Assembly (NCBI GenBank): GCA_027619415.1 | Contig: JAQCFO010000016.1 | Coordinates: 1 to 39,393, forward strand | From: Bacteroidota bacterium | Lineage (GTDB): Bacteria > Bacteroidota > Bacteroidia > Flavobacteriales > Flavobacteriaceae | DNA: 39,393 bases | Direction: 5' to 3' | Shown here: positions 1 through 8,298 of the stretch, in pieces | How the letters are laid out: each line of letters starts with the position of its first letter | How positions within the stretch are numbered: position 1 is the first letter of the stretch | Notes under the pieces: model-generated | Database searches by the model: none | What the model saw: the letters and a program-made list of their open reading frames with translations, nothing else | What the model was told of the DNA's origin: nothing | Made by a program: the position numbers and the translations under genes

Positions 1-771
1 TACATACAAAGAAAGATTAAAATTTGTGTTTTTAATAATCATCCATCTATGATTTCTAATGTTATAAAAAACTTTTTTGGGGGAATCATAAGAAAGTGAT
101 CCTCCGCCTAAATGGTATACAGTACTTTTATATATAAATTTTTTTTTTAAATTAGAATTGAAATTAGTAATTCTCCAGCAAAGATCAATTTCTTCCATGT
201 GATTATAAAAATTCTCATCAAAACCACCTAATTTTACATATATCTCTCTTTTAATGAAGAAGCAAGCACCCGATGCCCAAAAAATATCAATGTTTTGATC
301 GTATTGTCCAATGTCATTTTCAATTGCATTAAAAATTCGACCTCTACAGTAGGGATATCCATAATAGTCTATGAATCCACCAGCAGCACCAGCGTGTTCA
401 AATTTATTTTTATTCTTATAATCTAAAATTTTAGGTTGAGCAACAACTAAAGATTTATCAAATTCAAACTCTTCTAAGAACGGATTTAACCATCCTTTAG
501 AAACCTCAACATCATTATTCAATAAACAGTACACTTCTTCGTAAACTTGCTTTAAACCTATGTTATATCCTTTAGCATAACCATAATTTTTAGTGTTTAT
601 AATGATATTTATATTTGGATAATCTTTTTTAATAAAATCAACAGAACTATCATCAGAATTATTATCAATTACATAAACTGGATTATCACCAGAATATTTT
701 ACAACACTTGGTAAAAATTCTTTTAAAAGTTTAACTCCATTCCAGTTAAGTATTACTACAGCTATTTTCAT
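1..771 (-). CDS. Family 2 glycosyltransferase (rhamnosyltransferase-like), C-terminus cut off by the window edge
   Basis: The first 257 codons of a minus-strand gene run off the left edge without a stop. The protein starts MKIAVVILNWNG, the classic first strand of a GT-A fold GT2 enzyme. It continues with a nucleotide-binding DNNS (residues 36-39), the DxD-equivalent NND (85-87), GGFDE (182-186), the acceptor-side EIDLCWR (194-200) and HLGGGS (220-225). Such enzymes transfer a sugar from an NDP-sugar, usually to a polysaccharide or lipid-linked acceptor on the cytoplasmic face of the membrane. The donor and acceptor cannot be read from the sequence. Its ATG shares one base with the stop of the upstream HsdR-N-like gene (TAATG), so the two are probably translated together. 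The missing C-terminus would show whether it carries a membrane anchor. Confidence 0.9.
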   Translation of the reverse strand, partial: MKIAVVILNWNGVKLLKEFLPSVVKYSGDNPVYVIDNNSDDSSVDFIKKDYPNINIIINTKNYGYAKGYNIGLKQVYEEVYCLLNNDVEVSKGWLNPFLEEFEFDKSLVVAQPKILDYKNKNKFEHAGAAGGFIDYYGYPYCRGRIFNAIENDIGQYDQNIDIFWASGACFFIKREIYVKLGGFDENFYNHMEEIDLCWRITNFNSNLKKKFIYKSTVYHLGGGSLSYDSPKKVFYNIRNHRWMIIKNTNFNLSLYV

Positions 772-1208
772 TAAAGTGGAAAATCTTTTATAAAAGTATA
801 GCTTTTAGAATTATTAAACGATCTAAAATATAGATGAGATAAACCATTAGTAATCATAAGGTATTCTGAATTCAATTCTTTGTTGTAAATAGCTGCTTGA
901 TTAAAAACTTTGTGGTCAACTTTAATTGATGGTGATTTACATTCAATAAGTAATATTACTTTTCCGTTATTGTTAAAAACAACTAAATCAAATCTTTTAG
1001 TCATTTTATTTATTACAATTTTTTTTTCTATTCCAATAAGAGTAGTAGAAATTTTTTTTGTTAAAACTAAAAAATGAATAACATGTTGCCGAACCCACTC
1101 TTCTGGAGTTAATATAAAAAATTTTTTTCTTAAAATGTCAAAGATAAAAGTTTTATTATCTCTTATTTTTAGCTTAAATTCAAAGATTGGAAAATTTAGT
1201 TTTAACAT
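771..1208 (-). CDS. Stand-alone HsdR N-terminal-domain-like protein (PD-(D/E)XK nuclease fold)
   Basis: A 145-residue protein made only of the type I restriction R-subunit N-terminal type domain (HSDR_N_2-like). The nuclease-fold pattern is visible: Asp74 in RFDLVV, then Glu89-Cys90-Lys91 in LLIECKSP, then a Gln at 104 in FNQAAIY, as in the QxxxY element of HsdR nucleases. TPEEWVRQH (34-42) is also typical. No helicase domain is attached and no hsdM or hsdS lies nearby, so it is not evidence of a restriction system. From memory, small proteins of this type sit beside holA in many Flavobacteriia, which would suggest a chromosomal housekeeping role; the actual function is unknown. It is divergent from holA with only 15 bases between the start codons, so the two promoters must overlap each other or the coding regions. 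Confidence 0.8.
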   Translation of the reverse strand: MLKLNFPIFEFKLKIRDNKTFIFDILRKKFFILTPEEWVRQHVIHFLVLTKKISTTLIGIEKKIVINKMTKRFDLVVFNNNGKVILLIECKSPSIKVDHKVFNQAAIYNKELNSEYLMITNGLSHLYFRSFNNSKSYTFIKDFPL

Positions 1209-1223
1209 AATTATTTACTATTA

Positions 1224-2234
1224 ATGAATTTACAAGAAATTAATAGTACTATTTCTAAGATAAAGAATAAAGTTTATTCACCCATATATTTTTTAATGGG
1301 GGAAGAAACATATTATATTGATTTAATCTCAAATATTTTAGAAAACAGTATATTGAACGACAATGAAAAAGAGTTTAATCAAGCTATTTTATATGGAAAG
1401 GATTCTTCTGTAGACGAAATTATTTCATACTGCAAAAGGTATCCAATGATGAGTGAATACCAGATGATTATAGTTAAAGAGGCTCAGGATTTATCACGGA
1501 CAATCGAAAAATTTTCTGAATATATGTTAAATCCTTTGTTAAGCACTATTCTAGTGGTTAATTATAAATATAAAACACTAGATAAAAGAAAGAAATTATT
1601 TAAAAATATCCAGAAATTTGGGATTGTTTTAGATTGTAAAAAAATTTACGAAAACAAAGTTTCAGATTGGATTATTAATCAACTTAAGCAGGAAAATTAC
1701 ACAATTAACTTAAAAGCTTGTCAAATGTTAGTTGATTATCTTGGCAATGATTTAAATAAAATCAATAATCAATTAAAAAAAATAAGAATTATATGTTCAA
1801 ATGAATTAGAGATTTCTCCTCAAAACATTCAAGATCACATAGGCATAAATAAAGATTACAACATTTTTGAATTAAGAAGTGCTATAGGTTCAAAAAACAC
1901 AACCAAAGCTTTAACAATTAGTTCTTATTTTACTTCAAATTCAAAACAGTACCCTATTCAAATGATTTTATCCTCTTTATTTAATTACTTTATTCAAGTT
2001 TTTCAATACCATAGTTTAAGTGATAAATCAGATAATAATGTTTCTTCTAACTTAGGTGTTAATAGATTTTTTGTTAAAGATTACGTGCAAGCTTCTAGAT
2101 TGTATTCGATGAAAAAAATCAGTTTAATTATTAGTCTAATTAAAAACAGTGATTTAAAAACTAAGGGAGTTGGAGGGTCAAATTCTAATGATAAAGATGT
2201 TTTGAGACAATTAATAATTGAAATAATGAATTAA
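1224..2234 (+). CDS. holA: DNA polymerase III subunit delta
   Basis: A 336-residue clamp-loader delta subunit, which opens the beta sliding clamp and helps load it on primed DNA in the replisome. The family features are the N-terminal YFLMGEETYYID stretch (about residues 22-33), which corresponds to the non-functional nucleotide-binding motif of delta, the middle AAA-type lid around residues 170-215 (LGNDLNKINNQL), and a helical C-terminal collar ending GSNSNDKDVLRQLI. Length matches the family. It stands alone on the plus strand between two minus-strand genes. Its stop codon overlaps the stop of the convergent E1 gene in the palindrome TTAA at 2231-2234. Confidence 0.93.
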   Translation: MNLQEINSTISKIKNKVYSPIYFLMGEETYYIDLISNILENSILNDNEKEFNQAILYGKDSSVDEIISYCKRYPMMSEYQMIIVKEAQDLSRTIEKFSEYMLNPLLSTILVVNYKYKTLDKRKKLFKNIQKFGIVLDCKKIYENKVSDWIINQLKQENYTINLKACQMLVDYLGNDLNKINNQLKKIRIICSNELEISPQNIQDHIGINKDYNIFELRSAIGSKNTTKALTISSYFTSNSKQYPIQMILSSLFNYFIQVFQYHSLSDKSDNNVSSNLGVNRFFVKDYVQASRLYSMKKISLIISLIKNSDLKTKGVGGSNSNDKDVLRQLIIEIMN

Positions 2235-4636
2235 TTTATTTCTGGATATTTATTAGGGTTATACTCATTCATTATTTCGTAAGCACATTCTATAATATCA
2301 TCAATTGAAGGTTTTGAAAAGTAATCTCCATCTGTACCATAAGCAGGTCTATGTGATTTTGATGTTAAAGTTATTGGTTTACTATCAAGATGTTTAAAAG
2401 CATTTTGTTCTTGTAATATTTTTTGCAATATATAGGATGAAGCCCCACCAGGCACATCCTCATCAACAATTAATAATTTGTTAGTTTTTTTTAAACTCTT
2501 TAATATGTCATAATTTTTATCAAAAGGTATTAGAGTTTGAATGTCTATTACTTCACAGCTTATATCTAATGATTTTAATTCTAAAACTGCATTTTGTACA
2601 AGTCTCAATGTTGAACCGTATGAAATAATTGTTATATCCGTACCTGAATTAAGTATTTCTACTAGCCCTAACGGAATAGTAAACTCAGAAAGGTTTGTTG
2701 GCTGTTGTTCTTTTAACCTATATCCGTTTAAAGATTCAATAATAACGGCAGGATCTTCGCATTTAAGTAGTGTATTGTACATGCCACTTGCTTGAACCAT
2801 ATTTCGAGGCACTAAAATCAATATTCCTCTCAAAGTTGACAATAACGAACCCATAGGAGATCCAGAATGCCATATACCCTCAAGCCTATGACCTCTAGTT
2901 CTAATTATAAGGGGAGCAATTTGTCTACCAAAAGTTCTATAATGAAGTGTAGCTAAATCATCACTTAGAATTTGAAGTCCGTATAATAAATAATCTAAAT
3001 ATTGAATTTCAGCAATCGGACGAAATCCTCTTAAAGACAAACCAATTCCTTCTCCTATTATAGATGCTTCTCTAATTCCACGATCAGAAACTCTGTCCTT
3101 TCCATAGATGTCCTGTAGCCCTTCAAGTCCCTGGTTAACATCACCAATTTTTCCTACATCTTCACCAAAGATTAATAGATTATCATATTTTTTTAATAAT
3201 TTATCGAAATTATTTCTAATTATTAAGCGACCATCAATTTTATTAGAGTCTTTATATAATGGTTTTACTTCCTTCACATTATTAAAACTTGAGAAATATT
3301 CATTATATAGTTTTGAATTATATTTTTCTTTTTGTAGTTGAGAGAATTCTTTGACCCATTTTTTTAATAATTCAATATTGTTATTATTTGATTTTCTTAA
3401 TAGCCTTAGAAACTTTCTGGCAATTGATAATAAATCTTTGTTGTTTGGTTCTTTTATTTTCTCTAGATCTAAAATTAAATTAGCAAAATCTGAATTAGGA
3501 AAATCTGAGGATATTTTATTCAGATAATCTATTAACTCTAACCTGTCATTTAAAATAGGATTTAAATAAGTTTCCCAAGCTTCAGATTTTGCAGCTTTAA
3601 CATTATTTTTACATGTATTCTCAATCTCTATAAGTGATGATTCATTAGAAATACCATTTTCAAGAATCCATTTTCTCATTTTTAAATTACAATCAAATTC
3701 TTTTTCCCAAGCAAGTCGATCTTTAGACTTGTATCTTTCGTGTGATCCTGATGATGAATGACCCAAAGGCTGTGTAAGTTCTTTAACATGTATTATAACA
3801 GGAATATGTTGGTCCCTTGCTATATCGTTAGCCTTTTGATAAGTATTAATTAATGCAGGATAATCCCAGCCATTAACAGTAAGGATTTCAAACCCCGTTT
3901 TTTTATCTGTTCTTTTAAAACCTACTAAAGCTTCAGATATACTTTGTTTTATGGTTTGATCTTTATTTTCAACCGAAATACCATAATCATCATCCCACAC
4001 ACTAATTACCATTGGCACTTGGTGAACGCCAGCTGCATTTAAAACTTCAAAAAAAACACCTTCACTAGTACTGGCATTGCCAATAGTTCCCCAGGCAATT
4101 TCGTTACCATTTTTTGAAAATTTAATAGAATTTTTAAAATTTAATTTTCTGTATAATTTAGAAGCTTGAGCTAAACCTAATAACCTAGGCATTTGGGCTC
4201 CAGTACAGGAAACATCGGAGCTTGAGTTTTTTTGATTTACAAGATCTTTCCATGTTCCATCTTCATTTAAACTTACCGTATTAAAGTGAGCTCCCATTTG
4301 TCTACCGGCTGACATCGGTTCTTCATTTATATCAGTATTAGCGTATAAACCAGAAAAAAGTTGTTTTGGCGTTAATTCATCGATTGACATCATAAAGGTT
4401 TGATCTCTATAATATCCTGATCTAAAATCGCCGTTTTGAAAAACCTTAGCCATAGCAACTTGAGGCAATTCTTTTCCATCTCCAAATATCCCAAATTTTG
4501 CTTTTCCGTTTAAAACCTCTCTCCTGCCTAATAGACTGGCTTCACGACTTAAAACAATCGTTTTATAATCTTCTAAAATTTGCTTTTGGAAGGATTCAAA
4601 AGATATTTTTTTTTTAAGATTTAAGTTGTCTTGCAT
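2231..4636 (-). CDS. Fused E1 alpha/beta subunit of a 2-oxoacid dehydrogenase complex
   Basis: One 801-residue chain carries both halves of a thiamine-diphosphate E1 enzyme. The alpha-like part is about residues 1-375, with GRQMGAHF at 111-118, the cofactor region GTIGNASTSEG at 183-193 and WDDDYGIS at 214-221, and a loop GHSSSGSHERYKSKDRL like the regulated loop of E1 alpha. A helical linker covers about 375-460. The beta-like part is about 465-801, with GEDVG at 491-495, RGIREASIIGEGIG, and TRGHRLEGIWHSGS. E1 decarboxylates a 2-oxoacid and passes the acyl group to lipoyl-E2; pyruvate or branched-chain oxoacids are possible substrates and the sequence does not decide. No E2 or E3 gene lies in the window. 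It is probably the last gene of the uvrA-LOG-barrel cluster, 55 bases after the previous gene. The metal-binding position 187 is Asn rather than the usual Asp. Confidence 0.88.
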   Translation of the reverse strand: MQDNLNLKKKISFESFQKQILEDYKTIVLSREASLLGRREVLNGKAKFGIFGDGKELPQVAMAKVFQNGDFRSGYYRDQTFMMSIDELTPKQLFSGLYANTDINEEPMSAGRQMGAHFNTVSLNEDGTWKDLVNQKNSSSDVSCTGAQMPRLLGLAQASKLYRKLNFKNSIKFSKNGNEIAWGTIGNASTSEGVFFEVLNAAGVHQVPMVISVWDDDYGISVENKDQTIKQSISEALVGFKRTDKKTGFEILTVNGWDYPALINTYQKANDIARDQHIPVIIHVKELTQPLGHSSSGSHERYKSKDRLAWEKEFDCNLKMRKWILENGISNESSLIEIENTCKNNVKAAKSEAWETYLNPILNDRLELIDYLNKISSDFPNSDFANLILDLEKIKEPNNKDLLSIARKFLRLLRKSNNNNIELLKKWVKEFSQLQKEKYNSKLYNEYFSSFNNVKEVKPLYKDSNKIDGRLIIRNNFDKLLKKYDNLLIFGEDVGKIGDVNQGLEGLQDIYGKDRVSDRGIREASIIGEGIGLSLRGFRPIAEIQYLDYLLYGLQILSDDLATLHYRTFGRQIAPLIIRTRGHRLEGIWHSGSPMGSLLSTLRGILILVPRNMVQASGMYNTLLKCEDPAVIIESLNGYRLKEQQPTNLSEFTIPLGLVEILNSGTDITIISYGSTLRLVQNAVLELKSLDISCEVIDIQTLIPFDKNYDILKSLKKTNKLLIVDEDVPGGASSYILQKILQEQNAFKHLDSKPITLTSKSHRPAYGTDGDYFSKPSIDDIIECAYEIMNEYNPNKYPEIN

Positions 4637-4691
4637 ATATTTAAAAGATATGCGAATTTACATAAAACATAATATTTTTCCTATTCACAGA

Positions 4692-7583
4692 TCAAAACCA
4701 TTTTCTAGAAATTAAATCTGAAACTTTACTTGGATCAAGAGATATTTTAAATCTAATTTTATCTGAATAGTTTGACTGACTTAATTCATTTCCTAAACTT
4801 GAATAGAATGGAAAATATAACTCAAAATAATCAGTTAATAAGTTTAACCTAATTCCAGAATCATATACAAATTTAGTTTTGACATTTTTGTTTTTTACTA
4901 TCGCATAATCATAGTAAGCCTCAACCCATTGCCACAATGTAAATCCAGTGTTTATAGAGAGTAACATATCATTTGAATAAGCTGGATTAACTTTAGATTT
5001 TAAAGCACCCTCAGAACCTGTATATTGCTGACTAAAAAACCCTGTTGATTCTGATCTTCCAAGTAAATTATAATTGTACATGTAATCTCTATCTTTGTAT
5101 GTTGAAAAACTATAATAGTCATCAACTGTTGAGTTATATAAAAATTTACCCATAAATAAACGTAAATTGTATTGTCGATTATTTTTGTAATATTTTCTAA
5201 AATTTAAAGTAAAAGTGTTTTTTAAAAATTTTTCACTGTATTGTAGATTTGTATTAAATGTAAAGCCTTTTTCTCCAGTCGTGTTTGAAAAAATATATCT
5301 AGCATTAAGTATGTTATAGTTTGGATTTTCTTCTTGATTATCGTTTTCTTCTCTATAAACACTAACATATCTTATATTAATAAACTGTCTAAGATTTGAT
5401 CTTAAATTCTTTTCTCGAAAGTTTAGTGTTAATGATGGAAATAAAGTTGTGTATGACAAATCATCTTTATAATGAAAAGTAGAAGCGCCAATAAAATACT
5501 GAGTACTAAAAAGTTTTTTATTTGAATGATATTTTACATATTTAAAATTTAATTTACCTAATACCTTGTTTTGTTTTGAAGAAAAGTAAGGTGACAGTCC
5601 ATAAGTAAATGGTTTAAGTATAGGAGTGGCATTTGATAAGCGAAGCCCTGGCATTAAACCATCATATAAGTTATAGTTTATTAGTGGCATATAATAAACT
5701 TGGGTTTTTTTAGGATTGTCAAAATCATTAAATAAAACAAATTTTATTGGTTTTTTGAATTTATCAAAAGAAGTGATATTGTTTTTATAACTAATTTCTG
5801 AAACAAATTTGTCTTTATTTATTTCTATAAATGTATTAGTTCTGTGTTTAAATGAAAGTACAGTATCATTATCGTTAAACATTAACCATTTTTCATCAAT
5901 TACTTTATCATTGTTTGTGAAAGATAATTTTAAAGGAAAGTTTCTGATTTTTTTAGATTTAGATATTTTATAAGTGCTTAATAATTTATTTGAATTAATT
6001 TTTGTAATTGAATAGTCTCCTTTTGATTTACTTTTTAAATAGTCATTAAAAAACCACTTTGAATTAGTATTTGTTTGGAGATTGAAAACCTCTTGAAAAC
6101 TTACATAACTAATGTTGTTGAGATTATTTAACTTGACATATTCTTTTATAGAGAAATCAACAGATCCAATTCCTGTATATTGATTTAACATCTTAAACCC
6201 TAAACCTATTTTATAAGGATTTATAATTTTCTGATTAACTCTTGTTAACAAGTCTAAATCTGTCAACACTGGTTGATTTATATTTCTACTAGAAATAATA
6301 TTTTCGAATAATCGGTATTGCTCATTAAATTTATATTTAGAAAAAATTCTGTTTTTTAAAATTGATAGCTCTGAATATTTTCCAATTAATTTTAAATTCG
6401 GATAATTTTTTTCAACATAGTCTATTAGTAAATATGTAATTATTCCTTCATTTTCCCAATAATTTTTTCTTTTATGAATTGATAAAGTTTCACTTAAATA
6501 AGAACTTAAAATAAGCTTCAAAAGATTAAATTCAAATAAAAAAGATTCATCAAAGGGATTGATTATATTAGGAATGTTATTAAGTCCGTAAATAGGTTGT
6601 CTGGATTGATTGTGTTTAGATAAAATAATTTTTTTAAAAGGATAATTTCCTAATTTACCTTCAACATAATTAAATGTTTTACTTATAATTGAATCAACAT
6701 TAATTTTCTTTCCTTTTAATTTATTTAACATTAATTTATTTCCTAATTTATTGTCTGCATAACTTAAAATCTTATTTACAATAGAATCCTCTTTAACAAT
6801 GTAATTGTCCAAATCTGTGACTACTATGTTATCACCAATTTTATATTCTTTAAATAACGATTTTTTCTGCATCAGAATGTTTGTATTCATTCTAACTTCA
6901 TTATTAGATTCAAAAACGTTATTTAGGTTACTTTTGTGTTTGCTTAAAAGGTGTAGATCAGAAATTAAATCATAGTCTAAAGGATATGATATTTTAAATT
7001 TAAACTCACTTGGATCGATACTTAAATCATTTAAATCTAAGTTGCTTTCAGTTAGCCAATTTCCATTTACAAATTTAGAAACTGTAAGAAACCAATCTCG
7101 AATATTAATATCTTTTTCTTGATTTATGCCGTATTTAGTGAAGTCACTTTCTGGAATAATTATTTTATAATTAAAATTTAAATTAATTGATTCGCCTGGA
7201 TTTAAAGTTTTATTAAAGCGTATTTTAATTACATCTATATTTAATGGTAATCTTTCATATTTTAATTTTTTATTATCAAAGCTATATATACTGTTGATAA
7301 TAGTTCTTCCTCTTTGATTTTTGGTTGATCGCTGAAAGTTTAATGAATATTCTTCAGAAAGTCGTTTTCCTAAAGGACTATTTGCATTTGAATAAGAATT
7401 CGCCCAATCATTGATTAATATATTAGTTAATGCTAGTCCGGTATTGTTATAGAACTTTATTGACTGTTGTATGTTAATCGATTTATCTGAAATATTAAAC
7501 TCAGCATTTATAAGATATTTATTTTTTTGAGAATATAGAGTGGTTGTTATTACTAAAAAAAGCACAAAAAAACACCTTGTCAT
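4692..7583 (-). CDS. Secreted M1-peptidase-like protein without HExxH, with a predicted C-terminal outer-membrane beta-barrel
   Basis: A 963-residue protein with a Sec signal peptide (residues 1 to about 19, cut near LYSQ). Residues about 20-240 resemble the N-terminal beta domain of M1 aminopeptidases. The middle contains WENEG near residue 400, matching the WLNEG element that supplies the third zinc ligand, but the preceding stretch has LSSYLSETL where HExxH is expected, so catalysis is unlikely. The last 350 residues or so are rich in alternating aromatic and polar strands (FKYVKYH, LNFRKYY, LRLFMGKFLY) and end in an aromatic Phe, as outer-membrane barrels do. It follows the LOG-family gene by 24 bases and precedes the E1 gene by 55. 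No substrate can be named. A surface-exposed or periplasm-facing binding domain held by a barrel is the working inference. Confidence 0.65.
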   Translation of the reverse strand: MTRCFFVLFLVITTTLYSQKNKYLINAEFNISDKSINIQQSIKFYNNTGLALTNILINDWANSYSNANSPLGKRLSEEYSLNFQRSTKNQRGRTIINSIYSFDNKKLKYERLPLNIDVIKIRFNKTLNPGESINLNFNYKIIIPESDFTKYGINQEKDINIRDWFLTVSKFVNGNWLTESNLDLNDLSIDPSEFKFKISYPLDYDLISDLHLLSKHKSNLNNVFESNNEVRMNTNILMQKKSLFKEYKIGDNIVVTDLDNYIVKEDSIVNKILSYADNKLGNKLMLNKLKGKKINVDSIISKTFNYVEGKLGNYPFKKIILSKHNQSRQPIYGLNNIPNIINPFDESFLFEFNLLKLILSSYLSETLSIHKRKNYWENEGIITYLLIDYVEKNYPNLKLIGKYSELSILKNRIFSKYKFNEQYRLFENIISSRNINQPVLTDLDLLTRVNQKIINPYKIGLGFKMLNQYTGIGSVDFSIKEYVKLNNLNNISYVSFQEVFNLQTNTNSKWFFNDYLKSKSKGDYSITKINSNKLLSTYKISKSKKIRNFPLKLSFTNNDKVIDEKWLMFNDNDTVLSFKHRTNTFIEINKDKFVSEISYKNNITSFDKFKKPIKFVLFNDFDNPKKTQVYYMPLINYNLYDGLMPGLRLSNATPILKPFTYGLSPYFSSKQNKVLGKLNFKYVKYHSNKKLFSTQYFIGASTFHYKDDLSYTTLFPSLTLNFREKNLRSNLRQFINIRYVSVYREENDNQEENPNYNILNARYIFSNTTGEKGFTFNTNLQYSEKFLKNTFTLNFRKYYKNNRQYNLRLFMGKFLYNSTVDDYYSFSTYKDRDYMYNYNLLGRSESTGFFSQQYTGSEGALKSKVNPAYSNDMLLSINTGFTLWQWVEAYYDYAIVKNKNVKTKFVYDSGIRLNLLTDYFELYFPFYSSLGNELSQSNYSDKIRFKISLDPSKVSDLISRKWF

Positions 7584-7607
7584 AAAACTATCATTTTAAT
7601 AAATAGA

Positions 7608-8294
7608 TTAAAAATTTGGTTTTAATCCTTTTTCGAGATAAAATTTAGATAAAATATCTGTTACATCTTCAGAACTATCTACAACAGAAAATAATTCTAA
7701 TTCATTTTCAGAAATATATTTATGCTTTATAGACATCTCATCTTTTATCCATTTCAAACAACCTTCCCAAAAAGATTTTCCCACAAGAATTATAGGAAAT
7801 TTTTCTACTTTTTTAGTCTGAATTAATGTGATAGCTTCAAAAAGTTCATCTAAGGTTCCAAATCCTCCAGGCATCACTACAAATGCTTGAGCATATTTCA
7901 TAAACATCACTTTTCTAACAAAAAAATAATCAAAGTCCAAAGATTTATCATCATCTATATATGGATTTTCTGATTGTTCAAAAGGAAGATCAATGTTTAA
8001 ACCAACAGAAGGACCTAAAGCTTTTTTAGCTCCTTTATTAGCAGCTTCCATAATTCCTGGACCCCCACCAGTTATAATTCCAAAACCTAATTCAACAATT
8101 TTCTCAGCAATTTCTGTTGCTAATTTATAATACTTATCATCCTTGTGAGTTCTTGCTGATCCAAATATTGACACACATGGTCCAATTTTACCAAGTTTTT
8201 CAAAACCATCTACAAACTCACCCATAATCTTAAAAACTGACCATGAATCGTTAGTTTTTAATTCGTTCCAACCTTTTAAATTTTTTCTATGCAT
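7608..8294 (-). CDS. LOG family protein (TIGR00730-type nucleoside 5'-monophosphate phosphoribohydrolase)
   Basis: A 228-residue cytosolic Rossmann-fold protein. The family signature is clear: GSAR (45-48), ITGGGPGIMEAAN (74-86), an Arg-Lys pair at 127-128 and PGGFGTLDE (142-150), which forms the phosphate and catalytic site. Characterised members hydrolyse nucleoside 5'-monophosphates or cytokinin riboside monophosphates to base plus ribose 5-phosphate; many bacterial members are misannotated as lysine decarboxylase. The gene starts 4 bases after the uvrA stop and is followed after 24 bases by the M1-like barrel gene, so it is most likely co-transcribed with uvrA. Confidence 0.9.
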   Translation of the reverse strand: MHRKNLKGWNELKTNDSWSVFKIMGEFVDGFEKLGKIGPCVSIFGSARTHKDDKYYKLATEIAEKIVELGFGIITGGGPGIMEAANKGAKKALGPSVGLNIDLPFEQSENPYIDDDKSLDFDYFFVRKVMFMKYAQAFVVMPGGFGTLDELFEAITLIQTKKVEKFPIILVGKSFWEGCLKWIKDEMSIKHKYISENELELFSVVDSSEDVTDILSKFYLEKGLKPNF

Positions 8295-8298
8295 TTAC

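Noticed and set aside
771-1208. Restriction-modification or defence system based on the HsdR-N hit
   Set aside because: No methylase, specificity or helicase gene is nearby; the flanks are a glycosyltransferase and holA.
2541-2795. Plus-strand ORF of 84 codons inside the E1 gene
   Set aside because: It is antisense to a well-conserved enzyme and shows no recognisable domain; a shadow frame.
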